A stretch of DNA of 64,000 bases from Shewanella sp. UCD-KL21 (GCF_001957135.1 NZ_MPHK01000017.1:40080-104079); one strand, 5' to 3'. Shown: positions 17,454 through 27,124, numbered from the stretch's first letter. Notes: generated from the letters alone by a model not told the origin. Program-made: numbers and translations.

Positions 17454-19124
17454 GTGATAATTCGCGCTAATTGCGCTTTAGCCATTATCCTTGTTATTAC
17501 CTTGATTATCTCTGTCGCCGCGGCGCATGCTGAGCAAATGAACAAGCTGCAGCATTCAGCCTCAGCATTGGTAATAACAAACAGCAAAAACCAGTCAACA
17601 CCCTTTACTGTCGATAACATTATCGTGCAGAGCAATGCTATTTTTGATAAATCAGACCCTGATGCCTTCTTTATTCATCACTGGGCCAACTGGCTGCATA
17701 TCAACACCACTGAAGCAACAATCCTCGATAAACTCACCTTCACTGAAGGCGATGAGGTAAATCAAAAAACCTTTGCTGAATCCCAGCGCTTACTGCGAGC
17801 CGAGCCTTACCTGCGAGAAGCCAAAATTTACCTCGCAGAAAAAGATCCTAGCGCCGAGAATGAGCAAGATACTGTGGTGGTGGAAACCTGGGATAATTGG
17901 TCACTCCTGCCCACCTTCAGCTTAAGCTCTAGCGGTGGTGAAACTAAGTTTTCAGTCGGGATAAAAGAAGATAACCTGATGGGACGCGGCATTAAAACCC
18001 GCTTTAAATATCAGTCAAATGCGGATCGAACCGGCTATAAATTTGGCATTTCAGCACCACTAAAATTCATCAAGCACGCCACTGTTGCAGCCAATTGGTA
18101 TGATAATAGTGACGGTCAAGCAACCCAGCTATATTTTAATAAGCCGTTTTACTCACTAGATACCCCCGATAGGTATTTCGCAGAATACTTAACCGACCAA
18201 CGTATTGATACCTTAAGACAAAATGGCCAAGACGTTAACGAGTTTGAGCATAATGTCGATTATGCCGCTATCGGCTATGGCAGGCTTATTGATAAAACAG
18301 AGGCAGATTTATCACGAATAAGCTTAGGTTTTACCCAAGATAAACACCTATTTGAACCCAGTGAGACCTTCCCAAATCAAGCCTTGCCTGAAGACAGAGA
18401 CTTTTTATACCCTTGGGTAAGTTATGAGTACTTACAAGATGATTATAAGGTGTTTACTAATATCCATCTGATTAATAATCATGAGGACTTTAACTTGGGC
18501 TGGCGTCACTTTGTGCAATTAGGCATTGAGACTCGCGATGTTGCCGAGTCATCTTCTGTGGGCTATCACTTAACGGTCAATAGCAGTAGAGGCTATCAAC
18601 AACAAGATAATTTATTCTTATTTAATCTTATTGGCGAAGCCAGCTTTAACACCAGCCAAGCCGATTACTATAATATCAGCATCCAAGGCGAATACTTCCA
18701 CCACATTAATCCTAAATGGACCGCCTACGCTAAAACTCGCTTAGCCAGCTCGCAAAATAATTATCTCGATGCTCCCTTTGCCTTAGGTGATGATACAGGG
18801 GTGAGAGGTTATCCTAACGACTACCAATATGGTGATAATCAATGGTTGCTCACGGGTGAGGTTCGCTATTATCCCAACATCAATTTATATCAACTTGCTG
18901 AACTTGGCTGGGCCACCTTTGTGGATGTGGGTCAGGCGTTTGGCGGGCCTGATGACAATAATGAGGTCAACTCCCCCATTGGCAGCATTGGCATTGGTGC
19001 CAGAGTATATTCATCAAAATCCAGCTACGGCAGTGTCGGCCATATTGATTTTGCCGTACCCTTTACCAGCGGTAAATATGTCGATGATTGGGAGTGGCGC
19101 TTTCAAGTAAAAAATCGTTTTTAA
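17454..19124 (+). CDS. Omp85-like outer membrane beta-barrel protein with POTRA-type region
   Basis: 556-residue protein with a signal peptide (hydrophobic core ALAIILVITLIISVAAAHA, residues 8-26). Residues 45-145 look like POTRA-type modules (FTEGDEVNQKTFAESQRLLR near 101-120, then a beta strand DTVVVETWDNWSLLPTF near 139-155). The remainder is a barrel rich in alternating strands, with GDDTGVRGYPNDYQYGDNQW near 444-463, matching the RGY/F motif of Omp85 surface proteins, and a C-terminal aromatic ending QVKNRF. It starts at a GTG at 17454, the only start that keeps the signal peptide; no strong ribosome site is seen. Function unknown; the gene stands alone. Confidence 0.72.
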   Translation: MIIRANCALAIILVITLIISVAAAHAEQMNKLQHSASALVITNSKNQSTPFTVDNIIVQSNAIFDKSDPDAFFIHHWANWLHINTTEATILDKLTFTEGDEVNQKTFAESQRLLRAEPYLREAKIYLAEKDPSAENEQDTVVVETWDNWSLLPTFSLSSSGGETKFSVGIKEDNLMGRGIKTRFKYQSNADRTGYKFGISAPLKFIKHATVAANWYDNSDGQATQLYFNKPFYSLDTPDRYFAEYLTDQRIDTLRQNGQDVNEFEHNVDYAAIGYGRLIDKTEADLSRISLGFTQDKHLFEPSETFPNQALPEDRDFLYPWVSYEYLQDDYKVFTNIHLINNHEDFNLGWRHFVQLGIETRDVAESSSVGYHLTVNSSRGYQQQDNLFLFNLIGEASFNTSQADYYNISIQGEYFHHINPKWTAYAKTRLASSQNNYLDAPFALGDDTGVRGYPNDYQYGDNQWLLTGEVRYYPNINLYQLAELGWATFVDVGQAFGGPDDNNEVNSPIGSIGIGARVYSSKSSYGSVGHIDFAVPFTSGKYVDDWEWRFQVKNRF

Positions 19125-19172
19125 ACTGATACTTGTCGTTACTTCTGCAACCTTAACTTTACTCGCTAACTA

Positions 19173-19598
19173 CTAAGGCTTTTTAACCGCAGAAAAGCCT
19201 ACTATTTTTTGTTTTACTTGTTGTTCTTGCTGTTTATCGTTAATGCGATAAATGCTTTTGATTCGGGTGGTGAATTGCGGATCGGCCGCGGTAGATACGA
19301 TATCAAAACCCGCTTCAACTGTACCTAGTTTCGATGACACTAATAAGGCTTGAGCAAACTGCAGATTATTATCAACGCCATCAAGCACGAGTAGATAACT
19401 TTGCCTTGGGCGCACATCAATAAATAAGCTACGACTATCAATACTGCGCCAACTATCAAGACGAAAATTTTTAATTGAATTCACCTGCTGCAACTCATCA
19501 AACTGATACATGGCCGCTTTTTGCTTACTGGCTTCTGTTGCCGCGCAGCCCGCGAGTAATAACATTAATCCTAAGCTAATCAAGTTTTTTACAGACAT
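19173..19598 (-). CDS. Small lipoprotein, possible DUF6491-like
   Basis: 141 residues with a lipobox LMLLLAGC placing the lipidated Cys at residue 18, so it should be anchored to a membrane. The middle holds SIKNFRLDSWRSIDSRSLFIDV and two conserved-looking strands similar to the DUF6491 layout, but the link is by eye only. It is convergent with the Omp85-like gene, and shares no operon with it. Function unknown. Confidence 0.7.
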   Translation of the reverse strand: MSVKNLISLGLMLLLAGCAATEASKQKAAMYQFDELQQVNSIKNFRLDSWRSIDSRSLFIDVRPRQSYLLVLDGVDNNLQFAQALLVSSKLGTVEAGFDIVSTAADPQFTTRIKSIYRINDKQQEQQVKQKIVGFSAVKKP

Positions 19599-19665
19599 GC
19601 GCTACCGCCCTTTTAATCCATTGTGACTAAATACAATATAAACAATAACTAACATGAACTGAGGC

Positions 19666-20615
19666 TTATTTGTACAAGTTTTTATAATTCGGTACGTGCT
19701 CAACCCACCTCGGCGGCGTGCCAATATATTGCTGCACCGCTTTAATAAATTCACTTACTAGCAGTGTTTGCTTACGGTGTGGATAGACAGCATATATGCC
19801 GGTATCCATAGTGGAAAGTGAATAGCTGGTTAATAATGGCACTAATTTAAGCTCAGTAATCGACTGATTTAAATTAAATAAATCAATATGAGTGTAACCT
19901 AAGCCATCCTTCACCGCTTCAATAATGGTTCTGACATCGCTGACTTTATAATTCCCCTGCATTTTATAACTTTTAAATTGCTCACCATGGGGCTGCTGGG
20001 ATAAGTGCATTTGATCTAAGATGACGTTGCCATTGCTATAAATAACCGCAGGCAATTGAATTAACTCTTCTGGGGTTTGCGGGTGGCCATGCTCTGCCAA
20101 AAAGGCTTCTGATGCCAAGATGGCAAAGTGGGTCTTGGCAATTTTTTAGCAATCAAATTCGACTCTGTTAACTTGCCAATTCTAAAAGCCACATCAAAGT
20201 GATCAGAAATAATATCAGCGCGCTTGTCATCCAATGACAGGGTCACTTTTACATTGGGGTATTGCTTCATAAATTGGCTGATGACAGGTTGCAGATACTC
20301 CTGACCAAAAAAGATAGACGAGGTAATTCTAATAATCCCTTTGGGCTCAGACTGGTATGAGTCGGCAATATTTTGGATTTGATTTAGGGTATCTAATAAC
20401 GTCTGGGTTTGTTCGAGGATCTCTTCGCCTGCTGAGGTTAATGAAAACGACCGTGTTGAGCGATTCAGTAATTGCACCCCTAACTCGGCTTCTAACTTTT
20501 TGATTTGCTTTGACAGTAACGAGTTATCCATATCGTGCAATGCCGCCGCTTTAGTAAACGACCCCTGTTGCACCACATCAAGAAAAAGACTCAGCTGTTT
20601 AGTAATCGATTGCAT
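19666..20615 (-). pseudogene. LysR-type transcriptional regulator, frameshifted
   Basis: Two overlapping minus-strand frames together make one LysR protein of about 315 residues. The first (start 20615) carries the N-terminal helix-turn-helix MQSITKQLSLFLDVVQQGSF with SFTKAAALHDMDNSLLSKQI, and reaches SNLIAKK before going out of frame. The second frame continues at ILASEAFLAEHGHPQTPEEL and runs to 19666 with the rest of the substrate-binding domain. One added base in the A6 run of the coding strand (20142-20147) would restore NLIAKKIAKTHFAILASEAF. Divergent to the FrnE-like gene at 20952, which it may control. Either a true lesion, a slippage site or a sequencing error. Confidence 0.85.
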
Positions 20616-20951
20616 TTATCATGTCCTTGGAAGCAAATTCAAATAAGCTCGATTAAGCGTACCTAGCTAACTTTAGTTAAACTAATCATAGCTTGCATAC
20701 CAGCACAGATGAATTATGCGTAACCTCGGTATGTTATCTGCTAGTGAATGGCGCCATTTATTACCAGCAGTTACGGCCAGCAGCTGGATTAACGTCCGTG
20801 CTCGTATGCCAGTTAATAAGCTCGTTAAAAGTTTGCACGCCAGAGATTAAAATCACGTAATATACAGGTTATTTTTATATTAAATACAGACTTGTAATGA
20901 TCAGTTTATATTATTTAAAGTCGTTAATCACAAAGCAAGATAAGGTATTTT
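20616..20951. promoter_or_regulatory. Intergenic region between LysR gene and DsbA/FrnE-like gene
   Basis: 336 bp expected to hold divergent promoters. A 44-codon open frame (20716-20850, plus strand) with near-normal codon use lies inside it, but has no ribosome site that I can point to and no recognisable family; it may be a remnant. Nothing else is seen. Confidence 0.3.
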
Positions 20952-21608
20952 ATGCCAGATAAAATTAAACTCGATATCGTTTCAGATGTGGTTTGTCCAT
21001 GGTGTGTGGTCGGTTACAAAAGTTTGCAGCAAGCCATTAAAGAGCTGGGGATAGAAGACAAAGTTGAACTTGAATGGCAACCTTTTGAGCTCAATCCTGA
21101 TATGCCGGCAGAAGGTGAAGAATTACGTGCACATGTGGCGCGTAAATATGGTTCAAGTGCTGCAGATAGTGCCAAAGCCAGAGAAAATATTGCCCAGCGC
21201 GGCGCCGAATTCGATTTTGAGTTTAACTTTGGCGACAACATGCATATCGTTAATACCTTTGATGCCCATATATTGCTGGATTACGCCAAAGGGTTTGATA
21301 AACAAACTGACTTAAAATTACGTTTGTTTAGCGCTTATTTTACTGAGCATAAAGATGTCTCAGATAGAGCGGTATTGGCCAATGAACTGGCTGCTATTGG
21401 GCTTAACGTCGATGAGGCCATGGCATTATTAGATAACCCCGACATCAGAGCGCATATCAGCGCTGAGAAAAACCAATGGACCGCAGCGGGAATATCTTCT
21501 GTACCAACAGTGGTGTTTAACCGCACTAGCGCCTTAAATGGCGCCCATCCGGTTGAGTCATATAAACAGGTACTGACGCAATTATTGGCAGAGTTAGAAA
21601 GTAACTAA
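20952..21608 (+). CDS. DsbA family oxidoreductase (FrnE-like)
   Basis: 218-residue thioredoxin-fold protein without a signal peptide. The active-site motif is CPWC at about residues 15-18 within DIVSDVVCPWCVVGYKSL, and the family features EWQPFELNPDMPAEGE (near 40-55) and the cis-Pro region AAGISSVPTVVFNR (near 178-191) are present. FrnE proteins are cytoplasmic disulfide oxidoreductases or 2-hydroxychromene-2-carboxylate isomerase-like enzymes; in Deinococcus FrnE takes part in stress tolerance. Here it is divergent from a frameshifted LysR gene. Substrate unknown. Confidence 0.9.
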   Translation: MPDKIKLDIVSDVVCPWCVVGYKSLQQAIKELGIEDKVELEWQPFELNPDMPAEGEELRAHVARKYGSSAADSAKARENIAQRGAEFDFEFNFGDNMHIVNTFDAHILLDYAKGFDKQTDLKLRLFSAYFTEHKDVSDRAVLANELAAIGLNVDEAMALLDNPDIRAHISAEKNQWTAAGISSVPTVVFNRTSALNGAHPVESYKQVLTQLLAELESN

Positions 21609-21679
21609 TCGCTAGGGTGAGATGTTTCTTTTGCGGCAAATGTTTCAAATGCCCTCGAATAAACAGCTTCAATAACAAC

Positions 21680-21727
21680 AAAAATCCACTATCGATTCTC
21701 TTAGAGATGCACTGATAGTGGATTTTT
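21680..21727. terminator. Bidirectional terminator between FrnE-like gene and DUF3144 gene
   Basis: Fourteen-base stem AAAAATCCACTATC / GATAGTGGATTTTT with a 20-base loop, placed between convergent genes, with A and T tracts at its ends. Confidence 0.85.
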
Positions 21728-21762
21728 AGTTAGCTATACTTGAGCTGCGCTCAGCAATAAAT

Positions 21763-22062
21763 TTACTTTTGCGTTTTACGGTAATGGTCAAAGTTTTTGA
21801 TGTAATCTTCCATATTGCCTTCAAGCAGCTTGCGATACTCTTCAACGTAATACGCTACCATCTCTGCTTTTTTCTGCTGCATTTGCTCTTCATTTTCGAA
21901 ACCAGTAGAGCTAAACCATGCATTGTAACGCGACAAAGCATACATAAATGATGCGCTGACCTCACCGGTTTTTACTTGTGGGTCTTGATTGTGATCGTTA
22001 GCAAGTTTAATAAAGTCACTAGCGCGATCGAAAAAAGCGTTATCTGGTTTTGAATCAAACAT
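21763..22062 (-). CDS. DUF3144 domain protein
   Basis: 99-residue soluble protein, rich in aromatic and charged residues, starting MFDSKPDNAFFDRASDFIKLAN and with the family-like block VSASFMYALSRYNAWFSS near 36-53 and AYYVEEYRKLLEGNMEDYI near 68-86. DUF3144 proteins are common in gammaproteobacteria and have no established role. Monocistronic and convergent with the FrnE-like gene. Confidence 0.85.
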   Translation of the reverse strand: MFDSKPDNAFFDRASDFIKLANDHNQDPQVKTGEVSASFMYALSRYNAWFSSTGFENEEQMQQKKAEMVAYYVEEYRKLLEGNMEDYIKNFDHYRKTQK

Positions 22063-22379
22063 TCTAAAGTCCTTGATATAAGAGCTGCCTAGACTGGCAA
22101 ATTTAATTGATATGCCTATAACCTACGTGCTTTTGGGCTGATAAACCTTAATATTGTTCACACTCTGCAGTATTGATTGTGGTTTACTGTGAGCCGCCTC
22201 TATTTGTCAGTAACTCTCTGTCACTATCTGTCACTCTCTGCAATAAAAACAAGAACAAAACCGCTGCCGCTAAAATCAAACGGCATAAAAAAACCCTACT
22301 TATTACTTTATACTCAAAGTGAAGTAGGGTTTTTATGATGTGAAATACAAGCCTAAGCTAGACTTTCACCTTGGTTAAC
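22063..22379. repeat. Intergenic region with a 10-base tandem repeat
   Basis: 317 bp between two minus-strand genes. Three tandem copies of a 10-base unit (TCACTCTCTG with small variation) lie at 22211-22240. The terminator of the next gene is at 22287-22334. No gene is seen. Confidence 0.6.
22287..22334 (-). terminator. Terminator after the nucleotidase gene
   Basis: Stem ACCCTACTT / AAGTAGGGT with a run of A on the left that reads as a T-tract on the minus strand, downstream of the nucleotidase stop codon. Confidence 0.85.
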
Positions 22380-24512
22380 TTACTTGGCAGTACAGTTGAA
22401 TTCACCGCTGTAATCAAAGTTAAAGTTGTAGATGGTGAAACCTTCAGTACCGGCTTTAGTACCTTCTTCACCGTCTGTAGACAGACCGGTGATTTCATTG
22501 CTTGCACATCGAATACCTTCATCAAGTGTTGCAGAGCTAAACGACACACTTTCTGTGGTTGGCGCGATAAGCTCAAATACTTTAGCGTTCGGGAAGGCTA
22601 AGGTGTTATCACCTTCTTGCTCAGCTAAACGATCAGCTAAGTAGAATTGCACCAATTCACGGTTGTTAAATGCCGCTTCTTCTTTAACTAGTTCAGCTTT
22701 ATCAACACCTGGCATACGCGAGTTAGATGCGCGGTAGTTGTTAGTGATCACGTAGATTTCAGCGTCATCAGCAATTTCAACACCGTTATAAGTAAGCTCA
22801 ACTAACTGGCTGTTGTCTGTTGTATCAAATTCCCAACCATTAATGTTGGTGTACTTTGATTGCTTTTCAACGTTAACAGTGTACTTAAGTAGCCCTTCAC
22901 CTGACTGATTAAAACCAGCGTAGAAGGCATCAAAGTTATAACCTGGGAAGCCTTCAACAAGGAAAGTCTCACCTTCAGCTAATGGTAAGCTGTTATAAGC
23001 ATTTGAGTTAACCCACTCAATCCAGTTTTTCATATCCGCACCGGTCATTTTTAAAACGGCAGGGGTATTGTTATCAAATACATAGATATCAGCAACTGAG
23101 GCGTTAGTTAGCTCACCAGTTTGAATATTGGTGTAATCGGCGCCGCCATTACGGCCAGATTTAAATGGCGCAGATACTGATAGGAAAATCGCATCTTCTG
23201 AAGCATCAGCAAACTCGCCTTCTGCTTTCCACTTATTTAACTGGTGAAGTTGCGCTTCGTTAACCACTTGAATAGATAAGTCAGGTACCACTTGTGGGAA
23301 GAAGCTGTTCATGTTGACATCAATTTCAGCAATCATTGCTGACATGTATTTAACGGTACCTTTATGCTCTTCAGCCACTAAGTCTTCGATAAGGACATCT
23401 GACTCGTTAGGCACAAGTGAACGTAGCTCGGTTGTAGAGTAAGAATGGTCAACCGTCCATGTCTCGCCGTCATCGCTAGATTTAAGTTTAAGATCAATCA
23501 CACCTAACTTAGCACCCCAGAAACCTGGCATGATGGCTGGAATACCATTAATCAAACCAAGCTCAGGATTAACCCCTGGAATTTCACCGTATTCATTATT
23601 TGCATTCGGGAATTCACGGTGGTCGTGACCAAACATAATGGCATCAACACCGTCTACATAAGCAAGGTGTAAAGTTGCGTTTTCAGCAAACTCATCATTA
23701 TTGTCATTAAGGCCTGAATGCGGGATAGCAACAATAACGTCTGCGCCTTCAGCTTTCATCATAGGCACAAAATGTTCAGCGGTTTTCTTGATATCTGAAA
23801 CCATCACATTACACACTAGATGCGAAGCATCCCAGCCCATAATATCTGGTGGTGTAAAGCCAATGACACCGACTTTCACATTGTATGATTCACCATTTTC
23901 GGCAATAAACTCACGGTCTAAAATGACATATGGGTTATACATATTTTCAGCGGTGTCATAAAAATCTTCAGTAATGCGTACTTCACATTCATCTGCTGCA
24001 TTGCTGACTTTTTCAAGCTCGCTATCTGCTTTCCATACGTTTGAACTAACATAAGGGAAATCTGAACCTTTAAGCGCTTCATCTAGGTATTCAAGGCCAT
24101 AGTTGAACTCATGGTTACCTAAGTTAGCTGCATCATATTCTAAATGGTTCATCGCTTTGTAAACGGGATGCTTTTCACCTTTAAGATGCTCAGCGCCTAA
24201 TGCCGCCATGTAGTCGCCCATTGGGCTACCTTGGATTAAATCGCCATTATCAAACAACATGCTGTTTAATACTTCACCGCGAGTGTCGGCAATCACTAGA
24301 GAAGTACGCGCTAAGCCCCATTCAGGTAAGTTAGTTTCGTTGTGCTCTGCACTCGCAAAGTAATTGTATGGCATCACGTTAGTATGGATATCCGTCGTTT
24401 CCATCAAACGGACTTCCATGCTAATTGATTTATCGTCTGATGAGCTATTACAACCTGTAAGTACTGCAGCAACACTGGTAGCAAGCAGAAGCTTCTTAGC
24501 GTTAAATTTCAT
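22380..24512 (-). CDS. Lipoprotein 5'-nucleotidase / 2',3'-cyclic nucleotide phosphodiesterase (CpdB/UshA-like)
   Basis: 710-residue secreted metallophosphoesterase. The N-terminus ends in a lipobox VLTGC with the lipidated Cys at about residue 21, so it is a lipoprotein rather than the free periplasmic CpdB. Metal-binding motifs in order: TTDIHTN (near 39), DNGDLIQG (near 88), LGNHEFNYG (near 136), IPHSGLN (near 258), FGHDHREF (near 294). The C-terminal domain has NNYRASNSRMPG near 592, similar to the CpdB nucleotide-binding loop. Such enzymes release phosphate and nucleosides from extracellular nucleotides. An unusual extra tail of about 50 residues at the end contains two cysteines. No co-transcribed partner is seen. 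Whether its main activity is CpdB- or UshA-like is not decided. Confidence 0.88.
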   Translation of the reverse strand: MKFNAKKLLLATSVAAVLTGCNSSSDDKSISMEVRLMETTDIHTNVMPYNYFASAEHNETNLPEWGLARTSLVIADTRGEVLNSMLFDNGDLIQGSPMGDYMAALGAEHLKGEKHPVYKAMNHLEYDAANLGNHEFNYGLEYLDEALKGSDFPYVSSNVWKADSELEKVSNAADECEVRITEDFYDTAENMYNPYVILDREFIAENGESYNVKVGVIGFTPPDIMGWDASHLVCNVMVSDIKKTAEHFVPMMKAEGADVIVAIPHSGLNDNNDEFAENATLHLAYVDGVDAIMFGHDHREFPNANNEYGEIPGVNPELGLINGIPAIMPGFWGAKLGVIDLKLKSSDDGETWTVDHSYSTTELRSLVPNESDVLIEDLVAEEHKGTVKYMSAMIAEIDVNMNSFFPQVVPDLSIQVVNEAQLHQLNKWKAEGEFADASEDAIFLSVSAPFKSGRNGGADYTNIQTGELTNASVADIYVFDNNTPAVLKMTGADMKNWIEWVNSNAYNSLPLAEGETFLVEGFPGYNFDAFYAGFNQSGEGLLKYTVNVEKQSKYTNINGWEFDTTDNSQLVELTYNGVEIADDAEIYVITNNYRASNSRMPGVDKAELVKEEAAFNNRELVQFYLADRLAEQEGDNTLAFPNAKVFELIAPTTESVSFSSATLDEGIRCASNEITGLSTDGEEGTKAGTEGFTIYNFNFDYSGEFNCTAK

Positions 24513-25726
24513 ATTTATTCCAGATAATTGTTTTATTTATGTCTGCATGCCGAATTATTACCCTAGATTAAGAAAGCCCATAAATCTAAATAATACATTC
24601 AACATCAGTAAAGGCGGGAGTAATTAAATAAAACATACAAATAAGTAAAGTGAAATTTTATTTCAGCCAAGAGCGAAACTCACAAAAAACAAGAAAAACA
24701 TTTAAATTTAAAACCAGCAAAACAACAACACAGAAAATAAATAACAAACATAAAAACTAAAAGTACAAACATCGCTCAAAAAACAAACCAAGAATGAGCA
24801 ATCAATAGTTTAAGATTATTCATAAGCTTAAACCCTCTCATCCAAACAGCCCAATTAACATAAAAATCGAATATATATTAAACAAATACCCTAAAGGATA
24901 AAATATTAATCCTAATCATATACACAAAAAGTAACACTGCTAATTGTCTTGAAAGAGACACATTAGATAAATAAAAAGTACAAAATAATTAAAGTACAAA
25001 TAGATAAGATAAAACGCCAGTTTAAAACCGACAGTAAATTAACCGTTTACCACTGATTTTATTAGATAATTTAAATAACAAATATGAAAGGAGTAGATAC
25101 ATTTTAAGATTAAGCCCACTTAGAGCAAGCTTACTGCTGAGATGATCAATAAATTTCAAATCTGATCAAAACATAAAAAACCTAACACAACGCATTTAAT
25201 CGCGTTGATAATTTAAGCATATAAAGTCGATTTTATAAATCGTTAAACGCACACTTATTTGCAACAACCACGCACCACAAAATAAACACCAGGCAATCAA
25301 AAAGTAAACTAGACCACAACACCAGGCAAACATTTAATTGTCAGTACCAAATTAAAATTTCAAAAATTAATCCGCCAACAATAAAGAATAGATTGTAAAT
25401 CTCGGAAATAAAAAAGCCACTACTCACCTGCAGTAGATACAAAATGATTACATTGTTAAAGTTAAACGTAAAAATTAAACTCGAATATATTAAACACAGA
25501 TTATAAGCACAGAAATATAATTACAGATATATAAGTACACACCTATAGAGACAAACCAATAAAAAACTGTGCAATTAATTATCAGCATGGGTGGGGGTAA
25601 TTATCAGAAGACGCTTAATCACAGACAGATAATATTAACTACTACTTTAATAAATCGAGCTTATAAGGGTATGAGCACATATAAAATGATTGCCAATATA
25701 TATGTGCTTAAGTGTCTGCTTGACGA
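24513..25726. other. 1.2-kb gene-free, A-rich intergenic stretch
   Basis: No convincing coding frame on either strand. The plus strand is markedly rich in A, with many AAATAAA- and AACAAAA-type words, and poor in G. A stem AGCACATATA / TATATGTGCT lies at 25674-25708 beside the next gene but has no T-tract. The interval separates two minus-strand genes and must contain the nucleotidase promoter near 24513-24650. It may be a decayed gene region, a silenced AT-rich insert or a long regulatory region; I cannot tell which. Confidence 0.75.
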
Positions 25727-26896
25727 TTAAAAACCCGAGCCTAAGTTAAAATAAAGTGCTCGTTCCTCTTCACTGGCGGCAATATCAACCCCCATATGAA
25801 TGCCGTAACGTCTGGCTATTTGATAGCGAAAGCCGACACCATAGGCATTGACTGACTCACTATTATCTTGCATAGATTCAGTTTCTGTTTGGCCGTAACC
25901 GTAAAAGGTCGATACCGTCCAGCGGTGATCTATGTGATACATCAACTGCGCCTGTAAAGTGCCGACTTGATCACCTTGATAGCGAAATGCAGATACACCA
26001 CGAAGATCAACATAAGGCTTGGTGGTTGGTGAAAGGTTGGTGTCTTTCTCATACAACTCTTCATAGCTGGCAGCGACCGCAAAGGTCCACTTTTTAGCGA
26101 TAGGGAAATAAAATTCGCCACTGGTATCTAAAGTGCCGTAATGGCTGTCAGAACCTAACACCTCATCATATAACATGTACTCAGCCGATAAAATGTAGCC
26201 CTTTTTCGGAAAAAACATATTATCTCGAGTGTCATACTCGGCCACTAAGCCAAGACCTGAGGTGGTATGTTTATCACCCAGTGCAGCTTGTAAAAACCAA
26301 TCTACTACTGCGTTTGACGACGAAACACTGGACACTGACCATAGCTGTTTTAAGCCCAACAATAATGGCGTATCAGCCACTCTAAACTGCAGTTTTTGCA
26401 TTGCAAAGTAAGCTTCGGTGGTGGTATCAAATTTGAGGTTTTTCCCTTCAGGTAGCAAGCCACCTAAATTGGTATAAATATCTAAATTTGCCTTAGCTGC
26501 ACCTGCGCCGCCGGTATAACGAATGCTATCGTTTAACCAAGTATGACGGTGACCCGCAAAGGCGAACCAAGTGCCATTGGCCGTTGCGCCGCCGCCCACC
26601 AAGGTCATTGCTGCGGGAATTAGCTGGGCGCCGCCATCAATAGACTCAAGCGCTTTTTGTTTACGAGCTTCTTTTTCTTCGTCGGTTTCATGTAAAAACA
26701 ACCCCATTAAACCACCACCAGCACCAATTGCAGGCTCAGTAATTAAAATAGGAACAGGTAAAAAACCATAGGCATTTTCAGCGAGGTGATGACCAAGATC
26801 AAACTGCCCATCTTGCTCATCAAAAAAATAAGACTGTTCAGCAGATACTTGCCAAGAGGCCATAGCTAAAATACATAATGAGATTTTTTTAAACAT
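25727..26896 (-). CDS. BamA/TamA-like outer membrane protein
   Basis: 389-residue protein with a signal peptide (MFKKISLCILAMASWQVSA, residues 1-19). Residues 40-70 read GFLPVPILITEPAIGAGGGL, the typical first strand of small Omp85-type surface antigen barrels that lack POTRA domains. Further strand-like segments include YDTRDNMFFPKKGYILSAEY (near 221-240) and a long run ending LYFNLGSGF with C-terminal Phe. Such proteins are assigned to the BamA/TamA family by barrel similarity; function is not known. The gene is alone on the minus strand. Confidence 0.82.
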   Translation of the reverse strand: MFKKISLCILAMASWQVSAEQSYFFDEQDGQFDLGHHLAENAYGFLPVPILITEPAIGAGGGLMGLFLHETDEEKEARKQKALESIDGGAQLIPAAMTLVGGGATANGTWFAFAGHRHTWLNDSIRYTGGAGAAKANLDIYTNLGGLLPEGKNLKFDTTTEAYFAMQKLQFRVADTPLLLGLKQLWSVSSVSSSNAVVDWFLQAALGDKHTTSGLGLVAEYDTRDNMFFPKKGYILSAEYMLYDEVLGSDSHYGTLDTSGEFYFPIAKKWTFAVAASYEELYEKDTNLSPTTKPYVDLRGVSAFRYQGDQVGTLQAQLMYHIDHRWTVSTFYGYGQTETESMQDNSESVNAYGVGFRYQIARRYGIHMGVDIAASEEERALYFNLGSGF

Positions 26897-27092
26897 GACC
26901 TACCTAACCAAGTAAAAAGAATACTAGCACTGAATCAACTGCCCCAAAGTATCTACAAGGGTTAGCACGATAAAACTCAGCAGCACAAACAGTAGAAATT
27001 ATTACTTAATTAAAGCAGCTTTTCGACTCACTGTCGAAGGATCGAACCATTCAATCCCATAACAACTAAGATTCAGTGCAGTGTGAATATAA

Positions 27093-27124
27093 AAAAGCCT
27101 ATCTATCACAGGATAAATAGGCCA
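27093..27124 (-). terminator. Terminator after SDR gene
   Basis: Imperfect stem GCCTATCTATC / GGATAAATAGGC with an A6 tract on the left that becomes a T-tract on the minus strand, right after the SDR stop codon. Confidence 0.75.

Noticed and set aside
20716..20850. 44-codon frame between the LysR and FrnE-like genes, faintly like a secretion pseudopilin fragment
   Set aside because: Similarity is too weak to name, and no ribosome site is present; kept only as a note in the intergenic entry.
25408..25433. Weak CTACT/AGTAG stem with a T-tract on the minus strand inside the A-rich gap
   Set aside because: Only five paired bases; too weak to call a terminator.
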